DNA of 64,000 nucleotides from Bacillus sp. FJAT-27445 (GCF_001510665.1 NZ_LMTI01000001.1:580262-644261), one strand, 5' to 3'. Shown: positions 27,390-36,520, counted from the first letter of the stretch. Notes: generated by a model from the sequence alone, not told the origin. Translations and numbers: made by a program.

Positions 27390-27662
27390 ATGGGACGCAG
27401 GATTATCTGGGTCATCTTTTTCGGCGTCTTAGGCGTGCTATTTTTCGAAAAAGGAATGAGTCTGCTTGGCGCGATTCATATGGTGGACGGTAACGGAATC
27501 GGGCTTTCATTTTTAGGATTTGGAGTAAGTGATAGTATTCCTGTCGGACAAATCATCTATTATTCAATTGGTTTTATTCTATTGGGGATAAGCCTGTTCT
27601 GTACTGCCTTTTTAATGGTCTTCCAGTCCATAAGAAAAGTAGCATTCAGAGACAATTATTAA
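27390..27662 (+). CDS. Small hypothetical membrane protein
   Basis: 90 residues from the ATG at 27390, which follows GGGGGTGAAATA; an in-frame ATG at 27354 lies inside the preceding gene and is less likely. Two membrane helices (about 5-25 and 52-78) are separated by a glycine-rich loop. No family is recognised. It is followed after six bases by another small membrane protein gene, so the two probably form one transcript. Confidence 0.7.
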   Translation: MGRRIIWVIFFGVLGVLFFEKGMSLLGAIHMVDGNGIGLSFLGFGVSDSIPVGQIIYYSIGFILLGISLFCTAFLMVFQSIRKVAFRDNY

Positions 27663-27668
27663 GGAATC

Positions 27669-27929
27669 ATGGACAGATATCTTTGGAATTCTATGTGGTA
27701 TGTCGGTCTTTTTGTTGTATTTTTCTATTGGATGTGGAGTGGAATGGCTTCTGGCAATATTGGCCGATTAAACATCGCTTTATTGTTGTTATTCCCACTT
27801 TTTGGAATTTTAAAAGTGAGGAAAAGCCCAAACCGGGTTGGAAAAACCCTGCTCATCATCCTGCACATTATTGCAATATGTACTACCGTCTTTTTGTTAT
27901 TGCTCGGTTTTGGGATGGGCGAAAAATAA
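27669..27929 (+). CDS. Small hypothetical membrane protein
   Basis: 86 residues with three membrane helices (about 8-25, 34-50 and 59-81) and a short basic loop (KVRKSPNRVGK). It starts six bases after the preceding membrane gene. AAGGAAT is a modest ribosome binding site. The function is unknown. Confidence 0.65.
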   Translation: MDRYLWNSMWYVGLFVVFFYWMWSGMASGNIGRLNIALLLLFPLFGILKVRKSPNRVGKTLLIILHIIAICTTVFLLLLGFGMGEK

Positions 27930-27958
27930 AAATAGAAGTTTTCTAGGGGGAAATTGTT

Positions 27959-28558
27959 TTGGAGTTGATTATCATACGCCACGGTGAATCAGAAGCTGAT
28001 CTGTTGGGAGTCCATGAGGGGAGGGCCGATTTTCCATTGACTGAACATGGCCGGGAGCAGGCCGGGAAAATGGCGGCTTATATAGCTGCAAAATGGAAGC
28101 CGGATATCATACTGGCCAGCACACTGAAACGCGCATGGGAAACGGCCCAATTTTTACAGCAAGCGTCTGGATGCGATTTATTCGCGGAACCTGACCTGAT
28201 GGAGTTTAACAACGGGGTGCTCGCGGGGCTACCGAGGGAGATTGCCGCAACGAAATATCCACTTCCTCCAGGAGGGCGCCCGCCTCATATCCCGATTGAA
28301 GGCGGTGAATCGGAACTTGAATTCCGGTTCAGGGCGGAGTCGGTTTTACAGAAAATCCTTTATGAACAACCTTCTGATGGTCGGATTGCCATCGTTTCTC
28401 ATGGCGGGATGATTTCGAAGCTCATCAATGCGTTTCTTGGGCTCTCAGCCATCAATGAGACGATTTTTCCAACGGGGGACACGGGATTTCACGTGCTCGA
28501 AATTAAGAATGGCAGGAAAATGATACGAATATTGAATAGCCAAGTCCATCTTGTTTAA
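27959..28558 (+). CDS. Histidine phosphatase-family protein (phosphoglycerate mutase-like)
   Basis: 199 residues from a TTG at 27959, preceded by TAGGGGG at eight bases. The catalytic RHGE motif is at residues 7-10 (LIIIRHGESEAD) and the second histidine is in VSHGGMISKL near 160. Members dephosphorylate small metabolites or proteins; this one is too short and divergent to be called glycolytic GpmA. It ends where the remains of an S41 peptidase gene begin. Confidence 0.9.
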   Translation: MELIIIRHGESEADLLGVHEGRADFPLTEHGREQAGKMAAYIAAKWKPDIILASTLKRAWETAQFLQQASGCDLFAEPDLMEFNNGVLAGLPREIAATKYPLPPGGRPPHIPIEGGESELEFRFRAESVLQKILYEQPSDGRIAIVSHGGMISKLINAFLGLSAINETIFPTGDTGFHVLEIKNGRKMIRILNSQVHLV

Positions 28559-29408
28559 AATTGGTGATCGGGTCGTCGCTGTAAATGGAGTTGACACGAA
28601 AACTTACCTTAAGGAGGCCGAGGCAAAAAAACCCGGTTCTCCGCAAATGAAAAGATACATGGCCATTGCTAAAATTTGCATCACTGACTCATTCGAAAAG
28701 GAAATTACATTGACTTTAAGCAGGGATGGCAAAGAATTAGCTCCGATTACGTTGAAATACGATGGATTTTTTTATGGATGAATTCAAAGGGAATCGAAGG
28801 AACCAATTCATGAAATTGAGGAAGGCATCTACTATGTTGATTTGAACAGGGTGAACTCAGAACTATTTAATGAATATATTGCGACGCTTGCAACGGCCAA
28901 GGGAGTCATTGTAGATTACCGCGGCTATCCAGCAGATTTTCAAATGAATGTTTCTTTGAAAAGCTATTTAATTGACAGTACTGTTAAATCGCCAATCATC
29001 CTGGTTCCGAAAATCTTTTACCTGGATCAGGAAAAGGTGGACTTTGAGAATGTCCAGTGGCCAATCGAGCTGGCCAGTCCTAAATTTACCGGGAAAATGT
29101 TTTTTAACATATCCGGGTGTAATGAGTATGCCGGAAACAACCCTGGCTATTGCAAAAGTATACAAACTCAGTGAAATTGTTGGTCAGGCCACTGGCGACA
29201 ATAATGGAGCATAAGCACGGTAAATTTACTTGAACTAAACACAACAAAAAACTTTACTGGCGCAAAAGTTCTCAACCAAGACGGCAGCCAGCACCATCTT
29301 ATCGGTATTCAACCGACCATCCCGGTAACACGAACCATTCAAGCTGTAAAAGAATGCAGAGACGAATAAATTGAAAAAGCACTCGACTTTAATAACAATA
29401 ATAAATAA
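28551..29408 (+). pseudogene. Decayed S41-family (C-terminal processing) peptidase gene
   Basis: Three frames together spell the second half of an S41 peptidase. A PDZ-like part (28551-28781, IGDRVVAVNGVDTKTYLKEA) ends in a TGA. A core part (to about 29125) has GVIVDYRGYP and GKMFF. After a frame change comes LAIAKVYKLSEIVGQATG, and then LIGIQPTIPVTRTIQAVKE with an in-frame TAA at 29367. The N-terminal half and signal peptide are missing; the previous gene ends at 28558. Several stops and a frameshift make a working product very unlikely. Confidence 0.8.
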
Positions 29409-29418
29409 TCCAAGCAAG

Positions 29419-29452
29419 ACCATCCAGTCAATTAAATAGGATGGTTTTTTTA
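29419..29452 (+). terminator. Terminator after the S41 pseudogene
   Basis: ACCATCC and GGATGGT pair around 13 bases and are followed by seven Ts. The loop and right arm share CAATTAAATAGGATGGT with the repeat at 10336-10352. Confidence 0.7.
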
Positions 29453-29493
29453 GTAGTCGCCGAACAAATAATTTACGATGAATGACAAAGATT

Positions 29494-29576
29494 TGTACAA
29501 AAGCAGAAAAGGATGTCACTCAAACCCCGTTGAGTGACATTGTCTGTACAAAATTCGGAAAGGTTGTCACTCAAAT
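29494..29576. repeat. 51-bp repeat with inner palindrome
   Basis: TGTACAAAA at 29494 and 29545 and TGTCACTCAAA at 29514 and 29565 are both 51 bp apart. Between them TGTCACTCAA...TTGAGTGACA (29514-29539) is an inverted repeat. The plan resembles the 52-bp units at 3-210 and 44531-44628. Confidence 0.7.
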
Positions 29577-29750
29577 CAAGATGGGCGAACAAAAATATCT
29601 TGGAAACCCCCAAACCTACCTGCCGTCCAGGAAAATCTTTCTTGCAAACAGCCTCCTTTGTGATTAAATGGAGATTAGAGGAAGACCGTTTTTAGTTATC
29701 ATTCGTGATTTCATCAAAAAAGAGAAACCTATTCGGGTGGGGGTTGCATC

Positions 29751-30335
29751 ATGTACCAGTTTGCAGGTTATTTGGCCAAAGTGCTGTTGGCTTTTTTTAC
29801 AAGGCCAAAGATTTATAATCGGGAGGTCTTCCCCAAGGAAGGCGCCTTTGTCCTTGCCTGTACTCATACAGGCTGGGTTGATGTGCTCGTCCTCGGAACC
29901 GCGGTACTCCCGAGGCAAATTCATTATATGGCAAAAAAACAATTATTCCGCAGCCGGTTCGCCGGGTGGTTTTTGAAGAAATTGAACGGTTTCCCTGTTG
30001 ACAGGGATGCGCCGGGGCCAAGTGTGCTTAAAATTCCACACCGGCTTTTATCAAAGGGAGAAATTGTCGGCATTTTTCCTAGCGGGACACGCATTAAAGA
30101 ACAAGCAGAGCTGAAGCAGGGGGCAATCACGATTGCAATGCGTTCTAAAGTACCAATCATACCTGCTGCATTCAATGGCCCAAATACCATGAAGGAATTA
30201 TTCACGTTCCAGCGTTCAACCCTAATATTTGGCGAACCGATCGATATCCCGTCAACCGCGAGAGTGGAAAGGGAACATTATACCCAGCTTCTCGAGGAAA
30301 AACTGAGTACCCTTCAGAAGAAAATTTCGGCATAA
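29751..30335 (+). CDS. 1-acyl-sn-glycerol-3-phosphate acyltransferase (PlsC-like)
   Basis: 194 residues. It probably esterifies lysophosphatidic acid at the sn-2 position in membrane phospholipid synthesis. The catalytic HX4D motif is His39-Asp44 (HTGWVD), and the phosphate-binding motif is FPSGTR at 109-114, where Ser replaces the more usual Glu. An N-terminal hydrophobic stretch fits membrane association. GGTGGGGGT precedes the ATG. It is monocistronic as far as can be seen. Confidence 0.9.
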   Translation: MYQFAGYLAKVLLAFFTRPKIYNREVFPKEGAFVLACTHTGWVDVLVLGTAVLPRQIHYMAKKQLFRSRFAGWFLKKLNGFPVDRDAPGPSVLKIPHRLLSKGEIVGIFPSGTRIKEQAELKQGAITIAMRSKVPIIPAAFNGPNTMKELFTFQRSTLIFGEPIDIPSTARVEREHYTQLLEEKLSTLQKKISA

Positions 30336-30417
30336 CCAGTAATGTAACGGCTGTTTTGGAATAGCACACTCTTTTTTGGAAAAAAATAAAAAGGCAGTTT
30401 TAAAAGGAGGGTTCCAA

Positions 30418-30576
30418 ATGGCCAGGAAGAATACCGAAAAGAATCGTTCTACCGACAAAATGAGCGGCGGCCCGGTCGGCAACGAGTTTACCAGTGACAA
30501 TGCCTTCAGCGACCACGGGTTAGCCAATGAAGAACGCCTAAACCAAGCTTTAACAAAAGGAAAAGGTTCAAAATAA
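30418..30576 (+). CDS. Small hydrophilic hypothetical protein
   Basis: 52 residues from the ATG at 30418, preceded by AAAAGGAGGG; an in-frame ATG at 30376 lacks a site. The product is polar and probably disordered (MARKNTEKNRSTDKMSGG, then GNEFTSDNAF). It resembles in character the short spore-associated proteins of Bacillus but matches none that I can name. A terminator follows 13 bases after the stop. Confidence 0.7.
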   Translation: MARKNTEKNRSTDKMSGGPVGNEFTSDNAFSDHGLANEERLNQALTKGKGSK

Positions 30577-30587
30577 GGGATGAACGT

Positions 30588-30611
30588 AGGGCCGGATATC
30601 GGCCTTTTTTA
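30588..30611 (+). terminator. Terminator of the small hydrophilic gene
   Basis: GGCCG and CGGCC pair around GATAT and are followed by six Ts. Confidence 0.75.
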
Positions 30612-30743
30612 TTTTATGGCATTTACCCTATTACCCCAATTAAAGGCAGTTTTACATTTCAAACAGGTCTCCTTCATACATAATAATGTACATAAAACGA
30701 TGAAATCGGGTAGAATGGCTTAAACAAAGGAGGTTACGCATCT

Positions 30744-31265
30744 ATGTCAATTGAAAGCGTGAAAGAGCATCTGAAAAACTGGAACAGGGAACAAGATATT
30801 ATGCAGTTCGAAACGTCGAGTGCAACGGTCCAGCTTGCGGCCGAAGCGGTTGGCGTCATTCCCGCGAGGATTGCAAAGACACTGTCCTTCAGGGGCGAAG
30901 GTGATGAAGCCATTTTAATCGTCGCCGCCGGGGATGCAAAGATCGATAATAAAAAGTTCAGGCAAACGTTTGGATTCAAAGCGAGGATGCTCGACCCTGA
31001 TGAGGTACTAGAGCAAACGGGTCACGCGGTTGGCGGAGTCTGCCCGTTTGGCTTGAAAAACGAACTAGCCGTCTACCTGGACGAGTCGCTGCAGCGGTTT
31101 ACAACCGTTTTCCCAGCTTGTGGGAGTGCCAACTCCGCTATCGAAGTAACTCTCGAAGAATTGTATACATATTCCTCTGCAAAAGGCTGGACCGATGTCT
31201 GCAAGGGCTGGGGGGAGCCACAGGAAAAAAGTGAATTTGCAGCCCAAACGATTGAGGGGCGTTAA
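30744..31265 (+). CDS. YbaK/EbsC-family aminoacyl-tRNA deacylase-like protein
   Basis: 173 residues. The fold clears mischarged tRNAs in trans. Signatures are SSATVQLAAEAVGV, RIAKTLSF, IVAAGDAKIDNKKF and HAVGGVCPFGLK with the conserved Lys and Gly-rich loop. AAAGGAGG precedes the ATG. The family includes ProX- and YbaK-type members, and the specific amino acid cannot be read from the sequence. It is followed by its own terminator. Confidence 0.92.
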   Translation: MSIESVKEHLKNWNREQDIMQFETSSATVQLAAEAVGVIPARIAKTLSFRGEGDEAILIVAAGDAKIDNKKFRQTFGFKARMLDPDEVLEQTGHAVGGVCPFGLKNELAVYLDESLQRFTTVFPACGSANSAIEVTLEELYTYSSAKGWTDVCKGWGEPQEKSEFAAQTIEGR

Positions 31266-31270
31266 AAACG

Positions 31271-31305
31271 AAACAGGCAGCTGAATGGATGGCTGCCTGT
31301 TTTCT
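31271..31305 (+). terminator. Terminator of the YbaK-like gene
   Basis: AAACAGGCAGC and GCTGCCTGTTTT form an 11-bp stem just after the stop codon. Confidence 0.85.
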
Positions 31306-31323
31306 TAATTGGAGTGATTAAGC

Positions 31324-31911
31324 ATGGACATTCCATTTAATATGGAATTTTCTTTTGATGAAAGTTTAAGGGAAGTCCCTGTTTCAATACCTGATATGAA
31401 ATCGGGGGTCTCATTCTTGAAGGACCAGCTGCACACGAAGGATTCCGAAACGAAGGAGCAGGCGGCCCTAAACGGGCTGATTGGCGTTTACTGCAGAATC
31501 TTGAAAAATTTTGAAGAAAGCAAAAAATATTTGCTGCATGCAATTGAAATAAATGAGAAGTTGAACAATAAAAAGGGCTGGTTCGTAAATGAACTCAGGC
31601 TGGCGCATACGTACCAATGGGAAGGGGATTTCCAAAAGTCTAATGGGATGTTCGGAAAGCTCCTTAAGGATGCGGAATGTTCACAAGATACGAATGACTA
31701 CCTGGACTTTTTGTATCAGCATCAGGGGAAGAACCTATTCGAGCAGCAAAATTACGAGCTGGCAGCGGTTTTTTTTGAAAAAGCATTGGTTATCAGGATG
31801 GAAAAAGGGAATGAGGAATTGATTGTTTCCACTCGTCATGCTCTTGAGGTTTGCTCAAATAAGAAAAATGATTCTTTACACATAGGAAAAAAGAAACAGT
31901 TTTCAGAATAA
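31324..31911 (+). CDS. Tetratricopeptide-repeat protein
   Basis: 195 residues without signal or membrane helix. About three TPR-like helix pairs are seen, for example YCRILKNFEESKKYLLHAIE, LAHTYQWEGDFQKSNGMF and YQHQGKNLFEQQNYELAAVF. TPR proteins are protein-binding scaffolds; Rap-type members also use this fold, but this one is too short for a Rap phosphatase. TTGGAGTG precedes the ATG. It lies alone between a terminator and the NagZ gene. Confidence 0.85.
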   Translation: MDIPFNMEFSFDESLREVPVSIPDMKSGVSFLKDQLHTKDSETKEQAALNGLIGVYCRILKNFEESKKYLLHAIEINEKLNNKKGWFVNELRLAHTYQWEGDFQKSNGMFGKLLKDAECSQDTNDYLDFLYQHQGKNLFEQQNYELAAVFFEKALVIRMEKGNEELIVSTRHALEVCSNKKNDSLHIGKKKQFSE

Positions 31912-32065
31912 ACTGCAAACTTATAGGTCGATTGCGGCATGGACACGGCACTTATTCCTTGTTACGGTTAAAATGGCGGCAGTTGTAAGCCTTTACATAT
32001 AAAAATACATTAAGCCGCGACTGCCCAATGTTCCCATTTAGCCACTAAGGAGGAGGAAGATTTTA

Positions 32066-33844
32066 TTGAAAATTAACCGATTTTTAATTATGGCAATGGT
32101 ATTGTCCCTTGCCTGCCTAAGTCTGCCGTTTTACGCACAGGCAAACTTGCAGGATGCGACAAAACCTGGCTGGAAAGCTGGGGAGGTAAAGAAAGGCTGG
32201 ATTCAGAGCAAACTTCAGCATATGACACTTGAAGAAAAAGTCGGCCAGCTTTTCATCGTCCACGTGTATGGAAAGAAAGCGGAAGACCCGGCTTATGAAA
32301 CAACAAATCTAAATAGCAACCGTGGAGGCAAAAACTTTAAAGAAGTAATCGAGAAATATAAAATTGGCGGAGTCATTTATTTTAACTGGAGCCAAAACAT
32401 CACCACTCCCGCTGATCCCGTACAAGTAAATACGCTGTCCAACGAACTGCAGGAAATTGCGATGTCACAGCGCATGCCAATCCCGCTGTATATTTCAACT
32501 GACCAGGAGGGCGGAATCGTCCAGCGGCTGACTTCGCCGGGAACGGTCTTTCCTGGAAATATGGCACTAGGAGCGACTCGCTCAACAGACTATGCTGCGA
32601 AAACTGCTGATATTTTAGCAAAGGAACTGAAGGCAATCGGCGTAAACATGGACTTTGCGCCTGTAGCCGACGTAAATATGAATCCCGCAAACCCAGTTAT
32701 CGGAGTCAGGTCTTTTGGGGAAGACCCGAAGCTAGTGTCCGATATGACCGTCGCGCAGGTGAACGCTTTCCAAAACCGAAATGTAATCGCTACGGCAAAG
32801 CACTTCCCTGGCCATGGGGATACGGCAGTGGATTCGCATTATGGTTTGCCAATCATTAATCATGATTTAGAAACTCTTCACAAAGTTGATTTGGCGCCTT
32901 TTAAAGCTGCGATTGCAGCCGGTGTCGATTCCATTATGACGGCGCATATTGTCGTTCCCGCCCTTGATGATTCGGGTCTCCCGGCAACACTGTCTAAACC
33001 GATCCTGACCGATTTGCTTCGTAAGGAACTTGGATTTGATGGGCTGATCATCACGGACAGCCTCGATATGTCGGGTGCAAATGTTGTTCCAGCCGACCGG
33101 ATCGCTGTAGAAGCATTTAAGGCAGGCTCCGATATTTTGCTGAACCCGCCAAATGTTGAAGTTGCATACAACGCAGTCCTTAATGCTGTGAACAATGGGG
33201 AAATCAGCAAAAAACGCCTGGATGAATCGGTTTTTCGAATCCTGGAATACAAAATGAAACGCGGGATTTTTGAAAATCCGTATACGGATCCTGCTTCGGT
33301 TAAGGATGTAGGGGCACCCGAACACCTGGCTGCTGCTGAAGAGATTGCCAATAAGAGCATTACGCTTGTAAAAAATGAAGGCGGGCTGCTTCCTCTAAAG
33401 AAAACGGAATCTGTCTTGATTGCCGGTCCATCAACCGGAAAGCCAGCTTTATTGGCAGACCAGCTGAAAGCGAAGGGGTATACTGTTAACGGATATGCCG
33501 CATCTGCCTCTCCAACGGCTGCACAGATTTCGACTGCTGTAAACTTGGCAAAACAGGCTGACAAAGTAATAGTCACCACCTATAACGGCGCCACTAACTC
33601 GGCACAGCAACAGCTAGTTAAAGCGCTGCAGGATTCAGGCAAGCAGGTAATTGTCGCGGCAATCCGCAATCCGTACGATTTAATGGCATTTCCAACTGTT
33701 CATGCCTATCTGACAACGTACGGGGACCGCGATGTCTCAATCCACGGGCTTGCAAGGGTACTTGCTGGGGAAGTGATTCCATCCGGAAAACTTCCGGTCA
33801 GCATTCCAGGCCTTTATGGATTTGGAACGGGCTTAAGCTATTAA
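32066..33844 (+). CDS. nagZ: Secreted beta-N-acetylhexosaminidase, glycoside hydrolase family 3 (NagZ/YbbD-like)
   Basis: 592 residues from a TTG start preceded by AAGGAGGAGG. Residues 1-26 are a signal peptide (cleavage near YAQA). The family 3 TIM barrel has STDQEGGIVQR, KHFPGHGDT (from 246) and VDSH, whose Asp256/His258 should be the acid/base dyad of bacterial NagZ. Asp331 in TDSLDMSG is the predicted nucleophile. A C-terminal Rossmann-like domain (about 430-592) follows, as in B. subtilis YbbD. It removes GlcNAc from cell wall fragments outside the cell. The murQ-type recycling genes usually near it are absent. Confidence 0.93.
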   Translation: MKINRFLIMAMVLSLACLSLPFYAQANLQDATKPGWKAGEVKKGWIQSKLQHMTLEEKVGQLFIVHVYGKKAEDPAYETTNLNSNRGGKNFKEVIEKYKIGGVIYFNWSQNITTPADPVQVNTLSNELQEIAMSQRMPIPLYISTDQEGGIVQRLTSPGTVFPGNMALGATRSTDYAAKTADILAKELKAIGVNMDFAPVADVNMNPANPVIGVRSFGEDPKLVSDMTVAQVNAFQNRNVIATAKHFPGHGDTAVDSHYGLPIINHDLETLHKVDLAPFKAAIAAGVDSIMTAHIVVPALDDSGLPATLSKPILTDLLRKELGFDGLIITDSLDMSGANVVPADRIAVEAFKAGSDILLNPPNVEVAYNAVLNAVNNGEISKKRLDESVFRILEYKMKRGIFENPYTDPASVKDVGAPEHLAAAEEIANKSITLVKNEGGLLPLKKTESVLIAGPSTGKPALLADQLKAKGYTVNGYAASASPTAAQISTAVNLAKQADKVIVTTYNGATNSAQQQLVKALQDSGKQVIVAAIRNPYDLMAFPTVHAYLTTYGDRDVSIHGLARVLAGEVIPSGKLPVSIPGLYGFGTGLSY

Positions 33845-33866
33845 AGGGATAAAAAAGGGGATATAT

Positions 33867-33901
33867 AAAAAGCAGGCGTGTAAAATGCGCCTGCTTTTTT
33901 G
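33867..33901 (+). terminator. Terminator of nagZ
   Basis: AAAAGCAGGCG and CGCCTGCTTTTTT form a strong stem with a T-run. Confidence 0.85.
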
Positions 33902-33917
33902 CGATGTTTACTGGCAA

Positions 33918-34298
33918 TCAATCCATAAAAATGGTCGAAGCGACATCGATGCGCTGCAGGATGCCGGTCTCCGGATCAAAGGTAAAGAGAACATATACTT
34001 TTTCGCTAAAATAAGAACGAAATTCAAATTCACTTGTCGTGTTCGTTTCTCCCTCGCCGAAAATCGCAAGGACGTCAGGAAGGGCAACTTCTTTATTAGG
34101 GCGCATCCGGATGACGAGAATTATATCCCCATATCTTTCAACTACAAAGCTTCCAAAATCGTAATTGTTTTTTTCTATCTTCAAAGGGGCAGAGAATTCA
34201 GATCTTGAAATAAACTCGTTAAAATCTCCACCAATCGTAATACCGAACAATTCATTTGTCTTTAGAGCACCCTTTATTTCTCGAAGTATTTGGTCCAA
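33918..34298 (-). CDS. Hypothetical protein
   Basis: 126 residues on the minus strand, from a TTG at 34298 preceded by TAGGAGGCG. The protein is acidic, with alternating strands (for example YGDIILVIRMRPNK), no signal peptide and no membrane helix. I do not recognise it. A plus-strand frame overlaps it but lacks a ribosome binding site, so the minus-strand reading is preferred. It shares the nagZ terminator in reverse. Confidence 0.7.
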   Translation of the reverse strand: MDQILREIKGALKTNELFGITIGGDFNEFISRSEFSAPLKIEKNNYDFGSFVVERYGDIILVIRMRPNKEVALPDVLAIFGEGETNTTSEFEFRSYFSEKVYVLFTFDPETGILQRIDVASTIFMD

Positions 34299-34407
34299 AT
34301 TTACGCCTCCTAAAGTTGTATAACGATTAATTCTACGTTAAGTTTGTTTAACCCTTCGGGAAATGCGTAATATTTATGATAGAAACTAAAAATCGGGGGT
34401 AAGTGTT

Positions 34408-35166
34408 ATGAGTTTTTCAAAAGCTGCGGAAATTGTCGGGAAATCTAAGAACATTGTTGTCCTAACTGGAGCGGGAATTAGCACGGAGTCGGGGATTAAG
34501 GATTTCCGCTCACGAACGGGACTTTACCAGATGGCGCCTGAATACATCCTTTCGATTGGCTATTTTTTTGACCATCCGAAGGAATTTTACCAATTTGCAT
34601 TGGAAAATTTATATCACCCCGAAGCAAAGCCGAATATGGGACACGCAATTTTGGCAAAATGGGAGAGGGATGGGAAGGTCAGCCAAGTTATAACGCAAAA
34701 TATTGATGGCCTCCACCAAAAAGCGGGCAGCAGGGAGGTCATAGAATTTCACGGTACAATGGCAACTGCCAGCTGCCTAAACTGCGGAGCAAAGTACAGT
34801 TTGGATGAAATGCTGCGGCGCTTTCAAGAAATGGACGATTTTTATGTGTGCGACAGGTGTGAAACGAGGAAAGTGCGCGACCGTTACATAAAGCCGGACG
34901 TTGTTCTGTTTGGCGATGCCGGTGAATGGTTTACGCCGGAGGGCTTTTCCACGATTCTCGGTCTAGTTGGCGGGGCTGACTGCATATTGGTACTCGGAAC
35001 CAGTCTGAAAGTGGTCCCGTTTTCGTCCTTTCCGCAGCATAGGGGACCAAAAGTGCCGCTTATCATCATAAATAGGGATGAAACGCAATATGAACATGCC
35101 CATAACACGGTTGTTATCAAAGATTCCATAGGGAAAACGCTGTCCGAAATTGATAAATTGCTGTGA
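34408..35166 (+). CDS. Sir2-family NAD-dependent protein deacylase (sirtuin)
   Basis: 252 residues. NAD-binding GAGISTESGIKDFR is at 21-34, TQNIDGLHQKAG at 96-107, and the catalytic histidine is His115 (EFHG). A structural zinc site is formed by Cys123, Cys126, Cys148 and Cys151. It removes acyl groups from protein lysines using NAD. The spacing GGGGGTAAGTGTTATG supports the start. A 21-bp phased repeat follows the gene. Confidence 0.93.
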   Translation: MSFSKAAEIVGKSKNIVVLTGAGISTESGIKDFRSRTGLYQMAPEYILSIGYFFDHPKEFYQFALENLYHPEAKPNMGHAILAKWERDGKVSQVITQNIDGLHQKAGSREVIEFHGTMATASCLNCGAKYSLDEMLRRFQEMDDFYVCDRCETRKVRDRYIKPDVVLFGDAGEWFTPEGFSTILGLVGGADCILVLGTSLKVVPFSSFPQHRGPKVPLIIINRDETQYEHAHNTVVIKDSIGKTLSEIDKLL

Positions 35167-35186
35167 ATTTTTACGCAGGAAAAATA

Positions 35187-35285
35187 TATCGCCCACTTTT
35201 TGCTACATATCGAAAGTTTTTACCCATATATCGAAAATATTTTTGTTATATCGAAAATTTCAACCCGGATATCGAAAACTGTCAC
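35187..35285. repeat. 21-bp phased TATCG/T-tract array
   Basis: TATCG words begin at 35187, 35208, 35229, 35249 and 35270 (steps of 21, 21, 20 and 21 bp), with T-tracts between. The array ends in ATCGAAAACTGTCAC, echoing GAGAACTGTCAC of the arrays at 9.8 and 46.0 kb. Confidence 0.8.
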
Positions 35286-35354
35286 ATTTCCGCCACATCC
35301 CAAGCTTGGTTAGCACCAAATCTTAGTACCAAATCATAAAAATAACTCTCAAAT

Positions 35355-35383
35355 ATGACATTTGTCATGTATGTCACATGACA
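35355..35383 (+). promoter_or_regulatory. Candidate DesR operator of the desaturase gene
   Basis: Two adjacent inverted repeats, ATGACATTTGTCAT (35355-35368) and TGTCACATGACA (35372-35383), lie about 80-105 bp before the desaturase start and upstream of a -10-like TATACT at about 35416. DesR is known to bind such tandem dyads upstream of des in B. subtilis. The assignment here is by analogy. Confidence 0.65.
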
Positions 35384-35459
35384 GCTGCTACTGCACAGCT
35401 TTCTCTCTTTCCTATATACTCATGGTAATAAGATTGTAAACGGAAGGGGCTTTTACAAA

Positions 35460-36503
35460 ATGACTGTACAAAACCAGCAAAAAGCATTAAAAAAACAGGT
35501 CGCTCCTTATGAGAAATCGGATACTAGGAAAAGTATCCAACAAATAATAAATACAATTATCCCGTTTTTGGGGCTATGGTTCCTTGCTTACAAAGCTTTA
35601 TCAGTCAGTTATTTGCTAACACTCGTTTTGGGTGTCCTGGCTTCAGGGTTCATGATCCGAACATTCATCATTTTCCATGACTGCTGCCACCATTCATTTT
35701 TCAAGAACAGAAAAGCGAATAAAGTTGTCGGCACCATTACTGGTGTTCTAACACTTTTCCCTTACAGTCAATGGGGCCGTGACCACAACATCCACCACGC
35801 TTCGAGCGGAAATCTTGATAAGCGGGGAACAGGCGACATTTGGGTGATGACGGTTGAAGAATATGCCGCAGCTTCCCCAATGCTAAAACTGGGGTACAGG
35901 CTATACCGTAATCCGCTTGTCATGTTCGGGATTGGGCCGATTTGGCTTGTAATTATTAAAAACAGGTTCAACCGCCGTGATGCACGTATGCCAGAAAAAA
36001 TGAACACATGGTTGACTAATGCAATCATTGCCGCAATTGTCGCGCTCTTAGTATTGGCGATAGGCTGGAAGGCATTCTTGATGGTACAGCTGCCTATCAT
36101 GTTCATAGCGGGGTGCCTGGGCATTTGGTTATTTTACATCCAGCACACGTTTGAAGATTCTTATTTTGAGCATAACGAGGAATGGGAATATGTATCGGCT
36201 GCTGTTGAGGGAAGTTCATTTTACAAGCTGCCTAAAATCCTTCAATGGGTAACGGGAAACATCGGCTATCACCACGTCCATCATCTTGCACCAAGGATTC
36301 CGAATTACAAGCTTGAAGAAGTCCATAACAATACACAGCCGCTTCAGCATGTACCGACTGTCACATTGTCAACGAGCCTTGAATCATTAAAATACCGCCT
36401 ATGGGATGAAGAGAAGAAGCGATTCGTCGGATACTCGGCAGCAAAAGCATTTTCAAAAAAACCATCTGGCATTAAAATGAAGCCTAATGAAATAGGCGAT
36501 TAA
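35460..36503 (+). CDS. des: Membrane acyl-lipid fatty acid desaturase
   Basis: 347 residues. The enzyme puts cis double bonds into acyl chains of membrane lipids, restoring fluidity in the cold. The three di-iron histidine clusters are HDCCHH (73-78), HNIHH (109-113) and HHVHH (271-275). Four membrane helices surround them. It is followed by desK and desR, as in B. subtilis, and preceded by a DesR-type operator, so its induction by the DesK/DesR pathway is expected. GGAAGGGG precedes the ATG. Confidence 0.95.
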   Translation: MTVQNQQKALKKQVAPYEKSDTRKSIQQIINTIIPFLGLWFLAYKALSVSYLLTLVLGVLASGFMIRTFIIFHDCCHHSFFKNRKANKVVGTITGVLTLFPYSQWGRDHNIHHASSGNLDKRGTGDIWVMTVEEYAAASPMLKLGYRLYRNPLVMFGIGPIWLVIIKNRFNRRDARMPEKMNTWLTNAIIAAIVALLVLAIGWKAFLMVQLPIMFIAGCLGIWLFYIQHTFEDSYFEHNEEWEYVSAAVEGSSFYKLPKILQWVTGNIGYHHVHHLAPRIPNYKLEEVHNNTQPLQHVPTVTLSTSLESLKYRLWDEEKKRFVGYSAAKAFSKKPSGIKMKPNEIGD

Positions 36504-36520
36504 GTGAAATCCTCCTTATC

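Noticed and set aside
33885-34208. 107-codon plus-strand frame
   Set aside because: It starts inside the nagZ terminator without a ribosome binding site; the minus-strand frame over the same region has TAGGAGGCG before its start.
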